DNA of 64,000 bases, taken from positions 10,621,085-10,685,084 of the forward strand of contig JALPQD010000006.1 of assembly GCA_023101885.1 (NCBI GenBank), given 5' to 3'. The notes under the pieces are model-generated. The model made no database searches. It was not told the DNA's origin and saw only the letters and a list, made by a program, of their open reading frames with translations. This DNA is from Typhlomys cinereus (Eukaryota; Chordata; Mammalia; Rodentia; Platacanthomyidae). The translations under genes and the position numbers were made by a program. Below are positions 45,700 through 57,199 of the stretch, piece after piece. Within the stretch, counting starts at the first letter, position 1, and each line of letters begins with the position of its first letter.

Positions 45700-46940
45700 C
45701 TGTCATGTGTCACATGGTCTGACCACACAGAACCAGTCTTTGTGATATTAGGTATGGATTCTACAAAGGTGTCAGTACCATAAGGCAAGGTTCAATGTCA
45801 GAGCAGTGGGTATCTTTGAGGCTGGCTACCATACTTTCCATTCATGGATTTTCCAGGCCTTGGATTAGTCAGTTAAAATGTAAATTTTTCTAAAAACGAT
45901 TGACATATTAACAATCCACTACTAACTAACCAAGTAACTATCGCTATGGAAAAATAGTAAAAATAAATGAGCAAGTTGTGTGTGGATGGGGACTCAAAGG
46001 AGAAAGAAAAAGTCTTTGTAAATCTTTAAAGAGCAGTGAATGGAGAAGGATCTACCAGTTATCTTTAGAAGTTTTAGTATCGCGTGAAAAGAAAGATACC
46101 TAAAAGGAGGACAGGGCCCTGCTGAAGGGAAAGGAGAGAGTAGGAGTGGGTGATGGAAAGCTGTTTTATCAACTGCCTTCGCATACACCAAGGCCAAGGT
46201 TTTGGTGTAGAACATCCGTGGACTCAGTGAAGAAATGGGCAAAAGCAAATGCTGAGCTGTACTGCTGGTTAATTAAATGTTAGTTCTAAGGCGCTAGTAG
46301 AATATGTGCACTGTATATTCTCCTCGGTTTGGGTTTCCTCTTTTTTTCCTAAATCACACATTTTAATTAACCTTCAAGCCCTTGCTGGAGCTTTGGAAGA
46401 ACTTAATTGGCCTGCAGGGATTGGAACACACAGCAGCTAGAGAAAGGATACGTCTCAGTTGTTTTCACTCCAAGGACTTATAAAATTGAAATTATTGTTT
46501 TATTTCATTCTTTGAAGCCCAGAGCTACATGTGGCTCTGATAGAAGTGTTCTTGAATGCTTAAATGAGAATTGCAGGAAGGTTTTAGAGAGTCTGTGAGT
46601 GTTTAATACACAAATCTTTCAATTACTGGTGGCATTGAGTTTGCAATCAGTTGAACTCTTCCATTCTGCTTTTTTAAATGTTCTTCCTGAAGGTGAAGAG
46701 CATTGTGACCAGAATTTAACACTAAACTTTCATGGGCAGATAGGAAATCTCTTTCAAGACCTTTTAAGATGCTTCTGAGTATCACTTTTGAAAATAATGC
46801 TGGAAATCAGTGCATATGTTTGATTTGCAATCTGAAAAACAACTAATTTATTTAAAGCAAATGATACACAGCGGTCAACTCTATAGGTGAGCAGTCTTTG
46901 GTTCTCAGCACAGATATGAAAGTGTACCAGATAAAGTCAT
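45700..46940. other. Unique non-coding DNA, possible conserved block at 46260-46600
   Basis: No gene recognised. The 46260-46600 stretch is repeat-free with several ATTAA-type motifs (GTTAATTAAATG, TTTTAATTAACC, ACTTAATTGG) and might be a conserved regulatory element. This is only a composition-based guess. Confidence 0.3.
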
Positions 46941-46948
46941 AAGAATCA

Positions 46949-47155
46949 GGGCCAGGGAGATAAAAGTGATCAAAGTCTTTGTCTCAAAAGCAAAGGTACC
47001 TGAATTCAGAGCTCCAGATTCAGTTCTGGAGGATGGAGCCTGGGAAAAAAAGCATAAAGAGATAGAGCAATCCAGGATGATTCTCAATATTAACCTTGGG
47101 TCTCCACAGGCACAAACACTCAAGTACCCTCATATACACATGCCTGCACCTACAT

Positions 47156-47207
<52 letters not shown>
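46949..47207 (+). repeat. B2-like SINE, diverged (copy F)
   Basis: The head 'gggccagggagataaaagtg' and the body 'ggatggagcctgggaaaaaa', 'gagcaatccaggatgattctc' and 'ttaaccttgggtctccacagg' are collinear with copy B. It ends in a CA run of about 25 units. Confidence 0.75.
47157..47207 (+). repeat. (CA)n microsatellite in SINE tail
   Basis: Uninterrupted CA run of about 25 units directly in the 3' tail of SINE copy F. Confidence 0.95.
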
Positions 47208-47210
<3 letters not shown>

Positions 47211-47544
47211 CATAATAGTTGGCAAATCCACCAAAGGAGTGATAGGCAGGAAGGAATAGAGAGGTGAAATCCTGTATGCTGATGGAAGACTGAGAAGTAG
47301 AAGACTGAGATGGGGAAACCCCAGGAAAGGAAATGCAGGAAGAAAAATGCAAAAAGAGATTGGTCAATCATGTGAAAAAGTGCTGAGAGAAAAGAGTGGA
47401 GAATAAAGCAACTGGATATAATAAATGAGTACAATAGGCAGGACATATTTCCATGATTCATTTTTATGTTTATTAAAATTTTATAAGGTCCTTTCACCCA
47501 ATGGGCAGCTATATACTGCTGGGTACGAAACTAAAACAGAAGTT

Positions 47545-47975
47545 AGTGGAGCAGAACCATAACTATATGCTTGCTCATAATTCTATAAGTTAGAAGTTTA
47601 AGATGAACTCATTGATGAAATTTTGGGGCTAGTGTTGGTGGGTTTCATTTGCATGTTCTCAGACAGTTGATTGATCAGTTTTGCACTGATCAGTGCAAAG
47701 GTCCCAGGTGATCTCATTCATGGCTCCAGTTTTGGAAGGGGACGTCACTTTCCGAGTGCATGCTCATCTTCAGGACAGCTGACTAGACTTCTTTACATGA
47801 TGGCAAATGTGTTTTCAGTTGTCAAAGCAGAAGGTGCACACATCTTCAGACTGAGGTTTGAAAGGGCACATATTACTCCACTACATTTGTTTGACAAACC
47901 AGTCCTGATTCAGTTGATAGACAAATAGAGTCTACCCTTGAATGGAGGAGTGCCACATCACATGACAAAGAGGTA
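47545..47975 (+). mobile_element. Ancient mammalian MER-type DNA repeat
   Basis: 'gcttgctcataattctataag', 'gacagctgactagacttctt', 'gtcaaagcagaaggtgcacac', 'atagagtctacccttgaatgg' and 'aggagtgccacatcacatga' follow an old eutherian repeat ('tgctcatgattctgtggttcag ... atagactccacctcttgatgggaggagctgc.aagtcacat'). Family not named. Confidence 0.55.
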
Positions 47976-48080
47976 AGGACCCAGGCTGGCTCACAGATTG
48001 TTCCACATCGTGTACATTAAATGAAACGAGACAGATTCATAAAGACAAATACCACATATTTTCTTTCATATAAGGAATCT

Positions 48081-48082
<2 letters not shown>

Positions 48083-48124
<42 letters not shown>
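48083..48124 (+). repeat. (GT)n microsatellite
   Basis: GT run of about 20 units followed by GGTGTGTG. Confidence 0.95.
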
Positions 48125-48131
<7 letters not shown>

Positions 48132-48139
48132 AAAACGTC

Positions 48140-50050
48140 ATAACAAAACTCATCTTACTTTTTATATTAACTTAAAAAATAGTTCAAAAAAACAAGCAAG
48201 GGTATACTAGAGCCTTGATACCCTGACCTCAACACAGATGTCTAATTCTTGACTGGCTGCGATTACTACTGCTTTCTCTCTGTCAAGGAGGCAACACTTC
48301 AGTACTGTCAATATTCTAAATCTGTTACTAGGAAGTGGATTTCAAATCAAGCTGCACTTCACTTGTCCATTTCTCTACCGAAGGTTGTAAGAGACCATTT
48401 GCTTTGCAGAATGATGGGAATAAGCTCATTGATCTGCGAGGGGTCTCCTGTCAGTAGGTATAAGCTTTACTACAACCTCTACTCTCCTCCTTTTCTCCTC
48501 TCTCCCTATCCTCCCAAACAAACATTATGTGAATTATATACTGTGCAGGGGAATGAATTGATTCAGAAGGATTCACTTGTCAATAATAGCTGAGGAATCA
48601 GGCTTAACAGCATTGTAGCTTCACTGAGGGTCACCACATAAATCAGGGTTTAGTCCTTGAGGGACAGCTTCTTAAGGAAACCTGAGCATGAGAATAAGAA
48701 TGAGAGAAACCAAACATAGTGAAGGCAAAGAAGAGAAAACACTGACATGATTCTTAACTCTTGCTGGGAGTTAGGCACCAGAAAAACAGGTCAGTTACAT
48801 CTCCCTCCATCCCACCACTGCTGGTACAAAAGCTACTTTAACCTGTTTTTAAAATGGAAAAATCAAAAGTCAAAGAGGTTAGTAACTTGTGTAAAGTCAT
48901 ACTGCAAGAAAGTACTGGAAGTATGGTTTTGACTAGTTTGCCTAATTTCAACCTAAACATCCATGTGAACAGGATGATAGATTCATTTTCAAAATTCATG
49001 GTAGTGTTGAATAGACACAGCACAGATAGGTAAATTTGTAAATGTGTCTTAGTTATTGTTTTTGTCTCCTCTCTCACAATGCTAAACATCTACTTACTAA
49101 TAGACTGATCAATGTTTTGCATATTTATTCTCTGATCATAAGTTGACACAAAGGAAAAAAGAAACTTCAAGTAGGAAAAATTAAGCAATTGATGGAGTCT
49201 GTAATAGTTAGAAAGTGATTGTGCTATAGGCTATCATGGATTCAGGAATTCCTGGAACATAAGAATTCAAATATGAATTAGAAAAGAATTTGACTAACAT
49301 AGAGGCCATGATTTTATTAATGGAGGTTTCCCACGTTTGAAAATTAATCTATCATCCTGCCCACATGGTAAGGGCGATACAACTAAGTAGCCTTGTTACT
49401 GATTCCACATCTCTTCTCCAAAATCAGTCCATAGTTAAGGAGCATCATTTTAAGGACACAGGGGTAGGAGGAGTACGAGGAAGATAAAAGAAAGAAAGGT
49501 AGCAATAGTTGGTTTTATGTTAATACTATAAGTTTTAGTGTACATTACCTCAGATGCATACATTATCATGAGGCACAAATGCTTTTATAATTAAACTATG
49601 GAATTTTATGAAGTAGAAACAAAACCACTGCCCAGGTTTATGTTCCTTTTTTCTTAAACGAAATAGAGAACCAATTAAGCAGCTTGAGTGGAAATGCGAA
49701 TGAGCATTAAGCAGAGGAACAGATGTGATAAAGATCATTCCTAGCTAGTTTTCCAAATTGCTAACAGTAAGCAAAATCAACTAAAGTTTTCCTATGGCGA
49801 CCTCTTCTCCTCGTCTTAGGATTTAAATTTCCGAAATTTTCACACTTCTGAATCCTTTGGAACTTGTGCTGTCTTCCTCTAAAGGAAAATGCTTTTCTAT
49901 ATTGAAAGAGTGTTTAAAGGCATGCGAACCATGCTTTTGTATTATCTTCCTTGTTATGTTCCCCTCTACCCCTCGTGCCCCTGTGCCTTAAAATGATGCT
50001 CCTTGACTATGGACTGTTTTTGGAGAAGACATGTGGAATCAGTTACCATG
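48140..50050. other. Unique non-coding DNA with one MIR
   Basis: Apart from a diverged antisense MIR at about 48840-48960 ('ggaaaaatcaaaagtcaaag', 'gtaaagtcatactgcaagaaag'), nothing is recognised. Small frames at 48249-48593 and 49550-49738 are motif-free. Confidence 0.35.
48840..48960 (-). repeat. MIR remnant, antisense
   Basis: 'aaagaggttagtaacttgtgtaaagtcatactgcaag' is a good antisense MIR core (gaggttaagtaacttgcccaaggtcacacagc). Confidence 0.65.
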
Positions 50051-50059
50051 TAACAGTGG

Positions 50060-50185
50060 AAAGGCTTCCTATACGTAGTTCATTGAATTCTTGCCATACT
50101 CCTATGGGATAGATGTGTACTTCATGTCACTTGACACTTCAGGATACATTGTTCAAAGTCAGACAGATGTCAATGATGGGACTGG
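50060..50185 (-). repeat. MIR-like remnant, antisense
   Basis: 'cctatgggatagatgtgtac', 'gttcaaagtcagacagatgt' and 'atgatgggactgggaact' are collinear with antisense MIR. Weak. Confidence 0.45.
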
Positions 50186-50362
50186 GAACTTTTCTGTTTG
50201 AAAAATTCTTTAGCTTTGCATTAATTCTTTCAGATTCTCTGATAAAACATTGTAGACTGATTGGCTTAATGGGAAAAAAGTGTGTTTTTCCACACATTTC
50301 TGAGGACTGAAGTCGCTAAGATCAAGGCACCAGAACATTCAGTGTCTGATAAGGCTAGAAGT

Positions 50363-50367
50363 TGTTG

Positions 50368-50399
<32 letters not shown>

Positions 50400-50400
50400 G
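50363..50400 (+). repeat. (TTG)n(TTA)n trinucleotide microsatellite
   Basis: GTTGTTGTTGTTATTATT... about 12 units in total. It translates to poly-Leu, which explains the Leu-run open frame here. Confidence 0.95.
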
Positions 50401-50575
50401 TGTTTTCACATGGCAAAAAGAATGTTGTCTAGGGTCCTCTTTCTAAGGGCACTGATTCACTTAGATTTCTTCTCTTATGACCTAATAACCTTTAAAGGTA
50501 CATCTCCAAATGCCACCTCTTTGGGTATCAGATTTTTGACATTTGAATTTGGGAAAAACCAACCATGAATCCATT
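50401..50575. mobile_element. MaLR LTR fragment (MLT1/MST-like)
   Basis: 'ttttcacatggcaaaaagaat', 'tctttctaagggcactgattc', 'atgacctaataacctttaaag' and 'catttgaatttgggaaaa' match the common MaLR LTR phrase order ('tataagggcactaat ... atgacctaatcacctcccaaa ... tatgaattttgggggg'). Confidence 0.65.
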
Positions 50576-50889
50576 ACAATTTTCATTACTATGTTTGTCT
50601 TCCATGTAAATTTTTAAAGTAAACTTTTTTCTTTTGAAATAACAACAAATTTACTTGCAAGAAATGTTAGGCCAAATTTTATACCTTTTACCTCTTTTCC
50701 CTAATAATAACTTGCAACTATATATGAAATCAAAACTACAATATTAACATTAATATAGTCCAAATCTAAAAATAGCTCTCTTACAATGAAATTCTTCCTG
50801 AAGTCCTTTTATACCTACATTTAACTGCACTCCATTTTTTAACTTCTGATAACTGCTAAATTCTATACATTTACTCATTACAAGACTGT

Positions 50890-51384
50890 AATAGCAATAT
50901 AATTGTGTAGTGTGTGACCTTTAGTGAATGACAGTTTACATTCAGGACATTTCTCATAATTCATCCAGAATATGCTAACAGTATTTTATTGCTCAGAAAT
51001 ATTCTGTAATTATAGTTTGTTTAACCATTTATTCATTAAAAAATATCAAAGCTATTTCTCATTTTGTAGTTATTAAAAATAAATATTCTATGAATATTTG
51101 AGAGCAGTTATTTCTGTGTATACTTGAATATGTGCTTTTATTTCTTTGGGATAAATATCCAAGAGTATGATTGTTTTATTGTATGATGATTGCATGGTTA
51201 GCTTCTTAAGAAGCTTTCCAATTCTTTTCCAGAACTACTTTATCATTTTACACTCCAATAATGTCTGCTGTAGTAGTATTTTCTCTGTCACTCTCTACAT
51301 TTTTGTCATTTCAGTGGACATACAGTGATATCAAATTGAAATTTAAATTGCATTTCCTATAGGCTAGGGATGTCAAAGGTGTGT

Positions 51385-51430
<46 letters not shown>

Positions 51431-51850
51431 ATACTTGTGTATGTGTTTATGTGTGTTCACCTGTTATAATCCCTTCAGTGACATGTCTATGTCTTCTAAT
51501 ATTCTGATTGAATTATTTTAGGCTGTTGCTGAGTGTTAATAGTTCATTACATACTTTATATACTAATTTTTCAATTGTGCAGTTTGCAAATATTCCAACA
51601 AATCTGCAGCTTCTTTCATCATTCACTTCACAGGACTGTTTGCAGAGGATTTTTCACTCTGGCAATGTTCACTTTTTAATTATTTGTGCCCTTGGTACAA
51701 AGAGTTAGAACTTTTTTCCCTGGCTAGATCCTGAAATGAAAAGGCTCTTTCTACTCATGATCATGATTTATACTCATGATCCATTCTTAGCATTTGGTTT
51801 TCTAAATTTTGTTTTTCCTTTGTTTAAAGATCTCTAATTGCCATGGCAGT
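50890..51850 (-). mobile_element. L1 fragment, antisense, diverged
   Basis: 'tggtttgtttaaccatttattc'-type text, 'gggataaatatccaagagtatg', 'ccaattcttttccagaactac', 'tatcattttacactcc' and 'ttgcatttcctataggct' follow antisense L1M. The tail 'ttcattacatactttatatact ... tttgcaaatatt' continues the same family. Split by a GT microsatellite. Confidence 0.7.
51379..51428 (+). repeat. (GT)n microsatellite inside L1
   Basis: GT run with one TATG interruption near its start, then GTACATACTTGTGTATG. Confidence 0.95.
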
Positions 51851-52467
51851 TTTTCTTGAAAATTTCACTCAATTTGTCAAAAACAAATTGAGATAGAGGT
51901 TGGAGAGGAAAGGAGACAAAAATTATACACCAGCTTTAGCGTGTATGTTCAGAGAAAGTTATTCAATGGGAAAATACTACATGAGCTAAATATTTGACGA
52001 ATTTGACCAAAAACAGTTGTAGGAATCTATAAGATCTCCCTCCACCTACAGAGAAACAAATTTAGCCACTCTGTGTAAGCCAGATTGCCTTTGTATGGAT
52101 GCCAGAAACCATTTAATAGATTGAAGCATAGCAGATGTCTGAAAAAGACAGAAAGAACTGCCACTGTATAGGTAAGAAGACTGGTTTCCTTCAGTCACCA
52201 CAGTCCTTTCCTCTAGCTGACATGGTATGGTTGGTCAGGAGAAAACTAACGCTTGTCTTGTCCTTCAGGAGAAAATATAATTCCATTGTTCTGCCTTTGA
52301 GGGACTTCCTACTTTCTGTCCAGTGTGACACAGAGCACTGCTGAGATCTAGCACAGTCTGCCCTGGGGCTGCTGAAGAGAAAGGCAGAGAGAGCAGCTCT
52401 ATAGCAGCAGAACAGCAGCATTACTACAGCTGTTACTACAATAGGAAGAATAGGTGATCATAGACCC

Positions 52468-52842
52468 CTGCAGTCAGAAGTGTTGGCAGTTGGGAGTTTG
52501 AGCTCTGGGCACATTTGTGAAGAATTGGAGGCTGAGTTAAGCCCAGAGCAGTCCATAGGCGACTGTCAGATTGATGAGGGGGCCCAGTTCATAGCAGGTG
52601 GGTGAATACAATGGAGGGAGTTGGTTGGGTTAGTGGGCATCCTTCCGTATGTTGTCTAGACATGCTAGTCTGGTAAGTGAGGATTGTCCCTCTCAGCAGT
52701 CACGTGGATTTGGTGGGGTCAGTTCCCTGGTGTTAATGTGAACTCTCTTTCCAAGCTGGACGAGAAACTGTAGCCGAGAATTTTAAACAAAAATAACACC
52801 CCTTTGTTCCCTTAAGCTGTTTGGATCCAAATTTATTGGCAA
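52468..52842 (+). mobile_element. Rodent URR1-like repeat, partner of 16.65 kb
   Basis: Collinear with 16645-16990: 'tgagctctgggcacatttgtga', 'taagcccagagcagtcc', 'ggcatccttccgtatg', 'tctcagcagtc' and 'cctttgttcccttaagctg'. One extra insertion near 52650-52690. Confidence 0.65.
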
Positions 52843-52844
52843 CA

Positions 52845-53737
52845 TGTAGAAAAATTACAACAATCCCCAAAAAGGAAATACAGGGAAAAAAATTGAGTTG
52901 AGAGATCTTATAGGCCAGTACAGAAAAGACGAATCCTCAGAATGAGATTGGATGTGTTTACTGGTATAGGACTTCTCACAACAGCATTGGTCAGTAATGG
53001 CTGGGAAAGTAAGTTATTTTTACAAATGTCCAAAATTCCATAAAAAGATCACAAAAAAAACTTATTTGCAAAAAAACAACAAATTGAATGGGACTCTGAG
53101 AATTTGTAGATAGCATGGTGGGCTAAAACTGCTTCTGTGTGATGTGGCAAAGGAAAAGAGTCAGAATAGGAAAAATAGACTCTACCTCAAAGAGACAGAA
53201 AGAAAGACTTTGGAAATTCATAGAGGTAATGATCTCGCCTCTAGAAAACGTGGAGAAAACACTGGTGGCATGCTGAAAAGAAAGCAAAGTTGAATGTAGC
53301 CGAAGCCAAACATCTCCCCAGTGGGCTAAGGGACACAGAAACCTCATCCCAAAGGGAAGCCATTGGGGAAAGAGACTGGCAGCCACAGCACCGGCCCGCA
53401 GCCCTTACAAGGCTTCAATCTGAGTTTTGGTGACGCAGATTCCTCAGGAGGGTGACTCAGGCTTGAGAAAGAAGCCATCTTGTCTCTGTGTGAACTGGAG
53501 GTGGCAGGGCACCCCCTTGACAGAGCACACCTTATTTAAAACCCAGCTACCCTAGGGAGCTAGGAATGAAGGAGCCAGGGAGTCTGAATTCAGCCCGCCA
53601 CAGCCCCAGGGTGAGAGACAGGGTGGGAAGCAGGATGGAAGAGCGGTCTTGAGGGTTCAGGTTGCAGGTGCTTCCTCAGCAGAAGGGAGCAGGCAGCACA
53701 AAGACTGAGGTCTGTCAGTGGATGTACCTGTGAGTTC

Positions 53738-53770
<33 letters not shown>

Positions 53771-54500
53771 CCATTTATTGCTGTGGAGCCCAGGTCCAGC
53801 GGCATCCACAGTTGAAGCCCTTCTTGGACGTGGTGATCAGTACTCAGGGGAGTTGGGAGGTGTGAAGACCTGCACGGAAGGAAGTCAGTATGGGCTTGTT
53901 TCCCACACACCTAACACACTTGGAGATATCCTTTAGTAGCACATTAGCCACCCAAGGGGTACCATCTATGGAGCCTTAGGAGGGTGGGAGAGTCTACTCA
54001 GCCAAGGGATGGCAGAGCTGAGAGTGGCCAGCGGAAGTCCCTTGGTGTGCAAAGTGAAAACAGCTGTAGTGGACCCCAGGTACTCCTTCAAGCAAGATCA
54101 ACACTGAATAAACTACAAGAAAGACAAGAATAAGTTCAACTATCCCTTCCTTCGTGCATACAGCAAGTAGTCTCTGAGTTTTGAGCTTCTAGAAAATAGT
54201 TGTCCAACATTCCATCTTATTTTTCTTACTTCCTCTTCCTCGTCCTGTTGTTTCTCCTCCTCCTTCTTCTCTTTGTTCTATTGTTTACCCTTTTGCCCTT
54301 TTTCTACAGTGTACTAATAGTTTTACTTGTTGAACTATATAATTTTTATGCTTTGTTTGCATTCTACCTCATATATTCTAATTATGAATATCATTATTGG
54401 ACAATCTTTTTCTTCTTCTCTCTCTTTTTTTTTTTTTTTTTGGTTCCATGCTTCTTCTTTCTGTCCTTTATACTTCAGTTTCAGGGTTATATTTTTCCTT
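52845..54500. other. Unique non-coding DNA, with a TATA-like patch near 53.53 kb
   Basis: No gene recognised. Around 53380-53610 the sequence is richer in G+C with a CTTATTTAAAACCC box at about 53529-53543. This could be an old LTR or chance. The frames at 53590-53936 on both strands are read through the TGCC repeat and are not genes. 54200-54500 is pyrimidine-rich, including an 18-base T run at about 54424-54441. Confidence 0.3.
53740..53772 (+). repeat. (TGCC)n tetranucleotide microsatellite
   Basis: Eight uninterrupted TGCC units. Confidence 0.95.
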
Positions 54501-54506
54501 TTTAGT

Positions 54507-54615
54507 CTGAGCTTGCTTTGTCTCATATTGTAGCCCAGCCAAGCCTAAAACTCACAGCAATCTTCTTGCTTTAGCCCTTTGAATGCAAAGATTGTAGGTG
54601 TGATACCCAACACAC
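54507..54615 (-). repeat. B1-like SINE, antisense
   Basis: 'tgtctcatattgtagcccagcc', 'aagcctaaaactcacagcaa', 'tcttcttgctttagcc' and 'aagattgtaggtgtgatacccaa' are collinear with antisense B1. Confidence 0.75.
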
Positions 54616-55224
54616 AATTTAAAAAATACTCTTAAGCTTTTTTTTTCGTGCATTTATCTAATTGTGCGCCCAACTTTATCACTACTGGGGAACTTTCTTC
54701 TTTCTTTACCTTTCATTTTTTTCTAATCTCTTGTTTGTCTTATTTTTCTGTTTGCCTTCATAACATTTTCCCCATACTTTTTATTTCTTTCACTTATTTA
54801 ACCTTGATTCTTTTTTTCTCTCCTGTCCTTTCTTTTAGTTGCTTCACTTACTGTTTCTAGTGTTAACCCTAAATAAGTCTTGATTTTATAGGATATTCTA
54901 CATTATTTTTGACAGCTACAATTTTATAGAATTTTGTGAGGCATTGATTCATTCTAGTGATTTTAAGTCTATTTCTATATATTGCATAGCCTGATTTTAT
55001 GATTTGTAGAGCAATTTTCTCCTTATTTATAATGGAGCTGAGAATTGAGACATCAACAATAAAATGAGTCCCAAATTAAAGTAGAAAACATATCCAAGTC
55101 ACTTGATGCAAAAATCCCAAGAATAATAAACCACAAGAAAACTAAAGGCAAGTACTTTAGTGTCATAACCCCTCAGTATTATGGAAGATTTTAGTTTCCT
55201 AGTAAATATGACCAATACCCAGAA

Positions 55225-55248
55225 AATATATATATATATATATATATA
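55225..55248 (+). repeat. (AT)n microsatellite
   Basis: About 11 AT units. Confidence 0.9.
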
Positions 55249-55699
55249 AACAAGTAGACTAACTCAATATAGGACATAGAGAGAAATTTTAGTACTAAAG
55301 AAGAAAACTTAACAAAGTGAAGTAGGAATCATCTGCAAAATTGGAGAAAAATTCGACAGGAAATAGAGATTAACAAACAAAAAAGAAAGAAAAGTTAGGA
55401 ATGGAAACCTCTATGAATCAAGTGAAAATTATAGTAAAAGTTGTTAAAATAGGGTCAACCAAGAAGGAGAGACAATACCAAGAATAATATTTCAAGAGGT
55501 AATATTTCATCCAAATAACAAGAAAGATTGAACAAGCATGACTCTGACACCCTAGAGCTATAGGATATGATAAAAGGACCAAACCTAAGATTCTAAAATT
55601 TGAACAACCCATTCTTGAATGACTAGTGGATTTTTAAAGAAATAAAGGAGAAAACAAAAAATAAACTTCCTACAATTGAATGTAAATGAAAATACAACT

Positions 55700-57160
55700 T
55701 AACAGAACCTTTGAGCTATATCAACAATAGTTCACAGATGAAAGTATTAGCTATAAGAGCTTATATTGAGAAGTCAGAGAGATCTCAGATAAATAACTTA
55801 ATGATACACCTCAAAGTTTTTGGAAAATAACAAATCAAACCACAAAGCTATAGGTAGCAAGAAACTGTAATGTAATGTTCAGCACAGGAATTATGGAAGG
55901 TATTTAAAAAGAAGTGATTCTTTGAAAACTAAAGAAATTTAATAATCACCCTAGTCAAACTAATCAAAAATAAAGAAGACAATAAAATTAGGAAAAAAAG
56001 AAGCTATAACAGATTTCAATGAAATCCAAAATATTATTTACTGAATACTTTGAAAACTTTCCAAAAAAAGTAGAGTCTAGTAGAAATAAATGAATTCATA
56101 AGTAATACATGTGACCAACAAAATTTGATCAAAAAGATGTAAAAAACCTAAACAGACTGATAATAAACACTGAGATTTATGCAGCCATGCAGAGTTTTAT
56201 AACAGAAAAAAAATCTAGGACAAGACAAATTTCTCTGCTGAATTTTACCAATCTTTAAGTAAAAACTAACACCCAAACTCCACAGATTGTCCCGCAGAAT
56301 AGAAATGGAATGAAAGCCACTAAGCTCTTCCTGCAAAACCACTATTATAGAAATATTGAAACACAGATATAAAACAGAGAGAAAAAGAGGAGAGAGAGAA
56401 ACTATCACATACATCTGTAAAATATTTTCCCTACTGAACATAGGCACAGGCATTCTCTACACTTACAAACTAAATCAAGATCCCATTATAGTCATTCATT
56501 ATGACCAAGTTCATTTCATTCTAGAGATGTAGGGAACCCTATTCACTACTGTCACAAATGCACTGGTGTGAAAGTCCCTAAAAAGAGTAAAACTAGAACT
56601 ATCATATGACACAGCTGTACCACTAGTGAGCATATACCCAAAGGACCAAGTTGACATATCTCTGATATACTTTTTTATCTATATTTATCATTGCACTCTT
56701 CACAATAGCCAGGAAATAGAACTAGCCCTATATGTTACATCACAAATAAATGGATAAAGACAATGTGAAAGCACATACAAGGAAAGTGTATTCAGACAGA
56801 AAGAAAAATACCATCATAGGACTTCCTTGCCCCTTACGGACTGAATATCTGTGAATTCCTTTCCAGTTCCCTTGCTCCTCATGGGAGTCTGGAGTCTATG
56901 AGTTCCTTTCATTTCCTTTGCCCCTCATGGCTTCCATGGCTGGAGTCTGTGAGTTCTAGGTAGTTCTCTTGCCCCTAGTGGATTCACTTCTGTGAGTTCC
57001 ATTGTTTCTCTCCTCTAATAAATTCTGCCTTAATCCTCTAAAAAAATGTAATCATAATATTTGCAAGAAAATGTGTGGAACTGGACAAATTTTACGAAGT
57101 CAAATAAGCTAGGCTCAAAAAGATAAATAATACATGTTTTCTCTCTAGAAAACTATAGGT
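55700..57160 (+). mobile_element. Degenerate L1 (ORF2 to 3' end), sense, interrupted
   Basis: 'actgaatactttgaaaac', 'caaatttctctgctgaattttacca' and 'aaaactagaactatcatatgacac', 'gagcatatacccaaaggacc', 'cttcacaatagccaggaaatag', 'aaataaatggataaagac', then 'gtgtggaactggacaaat', 'aagtcaaataagctaggctc', follow L1 ORF2 through to the 3' end. Many stops and deletions: no functional protein. The 56818-57045 part is a later insertion. The 5' limit may extend left toward 55040. Confidence 0.8.
56818..57045 (+). repeat. Insertion in L1 made of about 49-bp degenerate units, with AATAAA
   Basis: Four consecutive units each carry a CTTGCCCCT-like block and a CTGTGAGTTC-like block (units start near 56818, 56867, 56915 and 56964). 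The insert ends CTAATAAATTCTGCCTTAATCCTCT and then A7. L1 homology resumes on the far side. The AATAAA and A-run suggest a retroposed transcript or an LTR end. Origin unknown. Confidence 0.6.
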
Positions 57161-57197
57161 GTGTGTGTGTGCGTGTATGTGTGTGTGTGTGTGTGTG
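57161..57197 (+). repeat. Imperfect (GT)n microsatellite at L1 3' end
   Basis: GTGTGTGTGTGCGTGTATGTGTGTG... directly after the L1 3' end text. Confidence 0.9.
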
Positions 57198-57199
57198 GT

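Noticed and set aside
50362..50568. Leu-run start resembling a signal peptide
   Set aside because: The Leu run is the TTA/TTG microsatellite, followed by a MaLR LTR. Not a gene.
53590..53936. Frames with repeated AGRQ or LPAC residues
   Set aside because: Translation of the TGCC tetranucleotide repeat.
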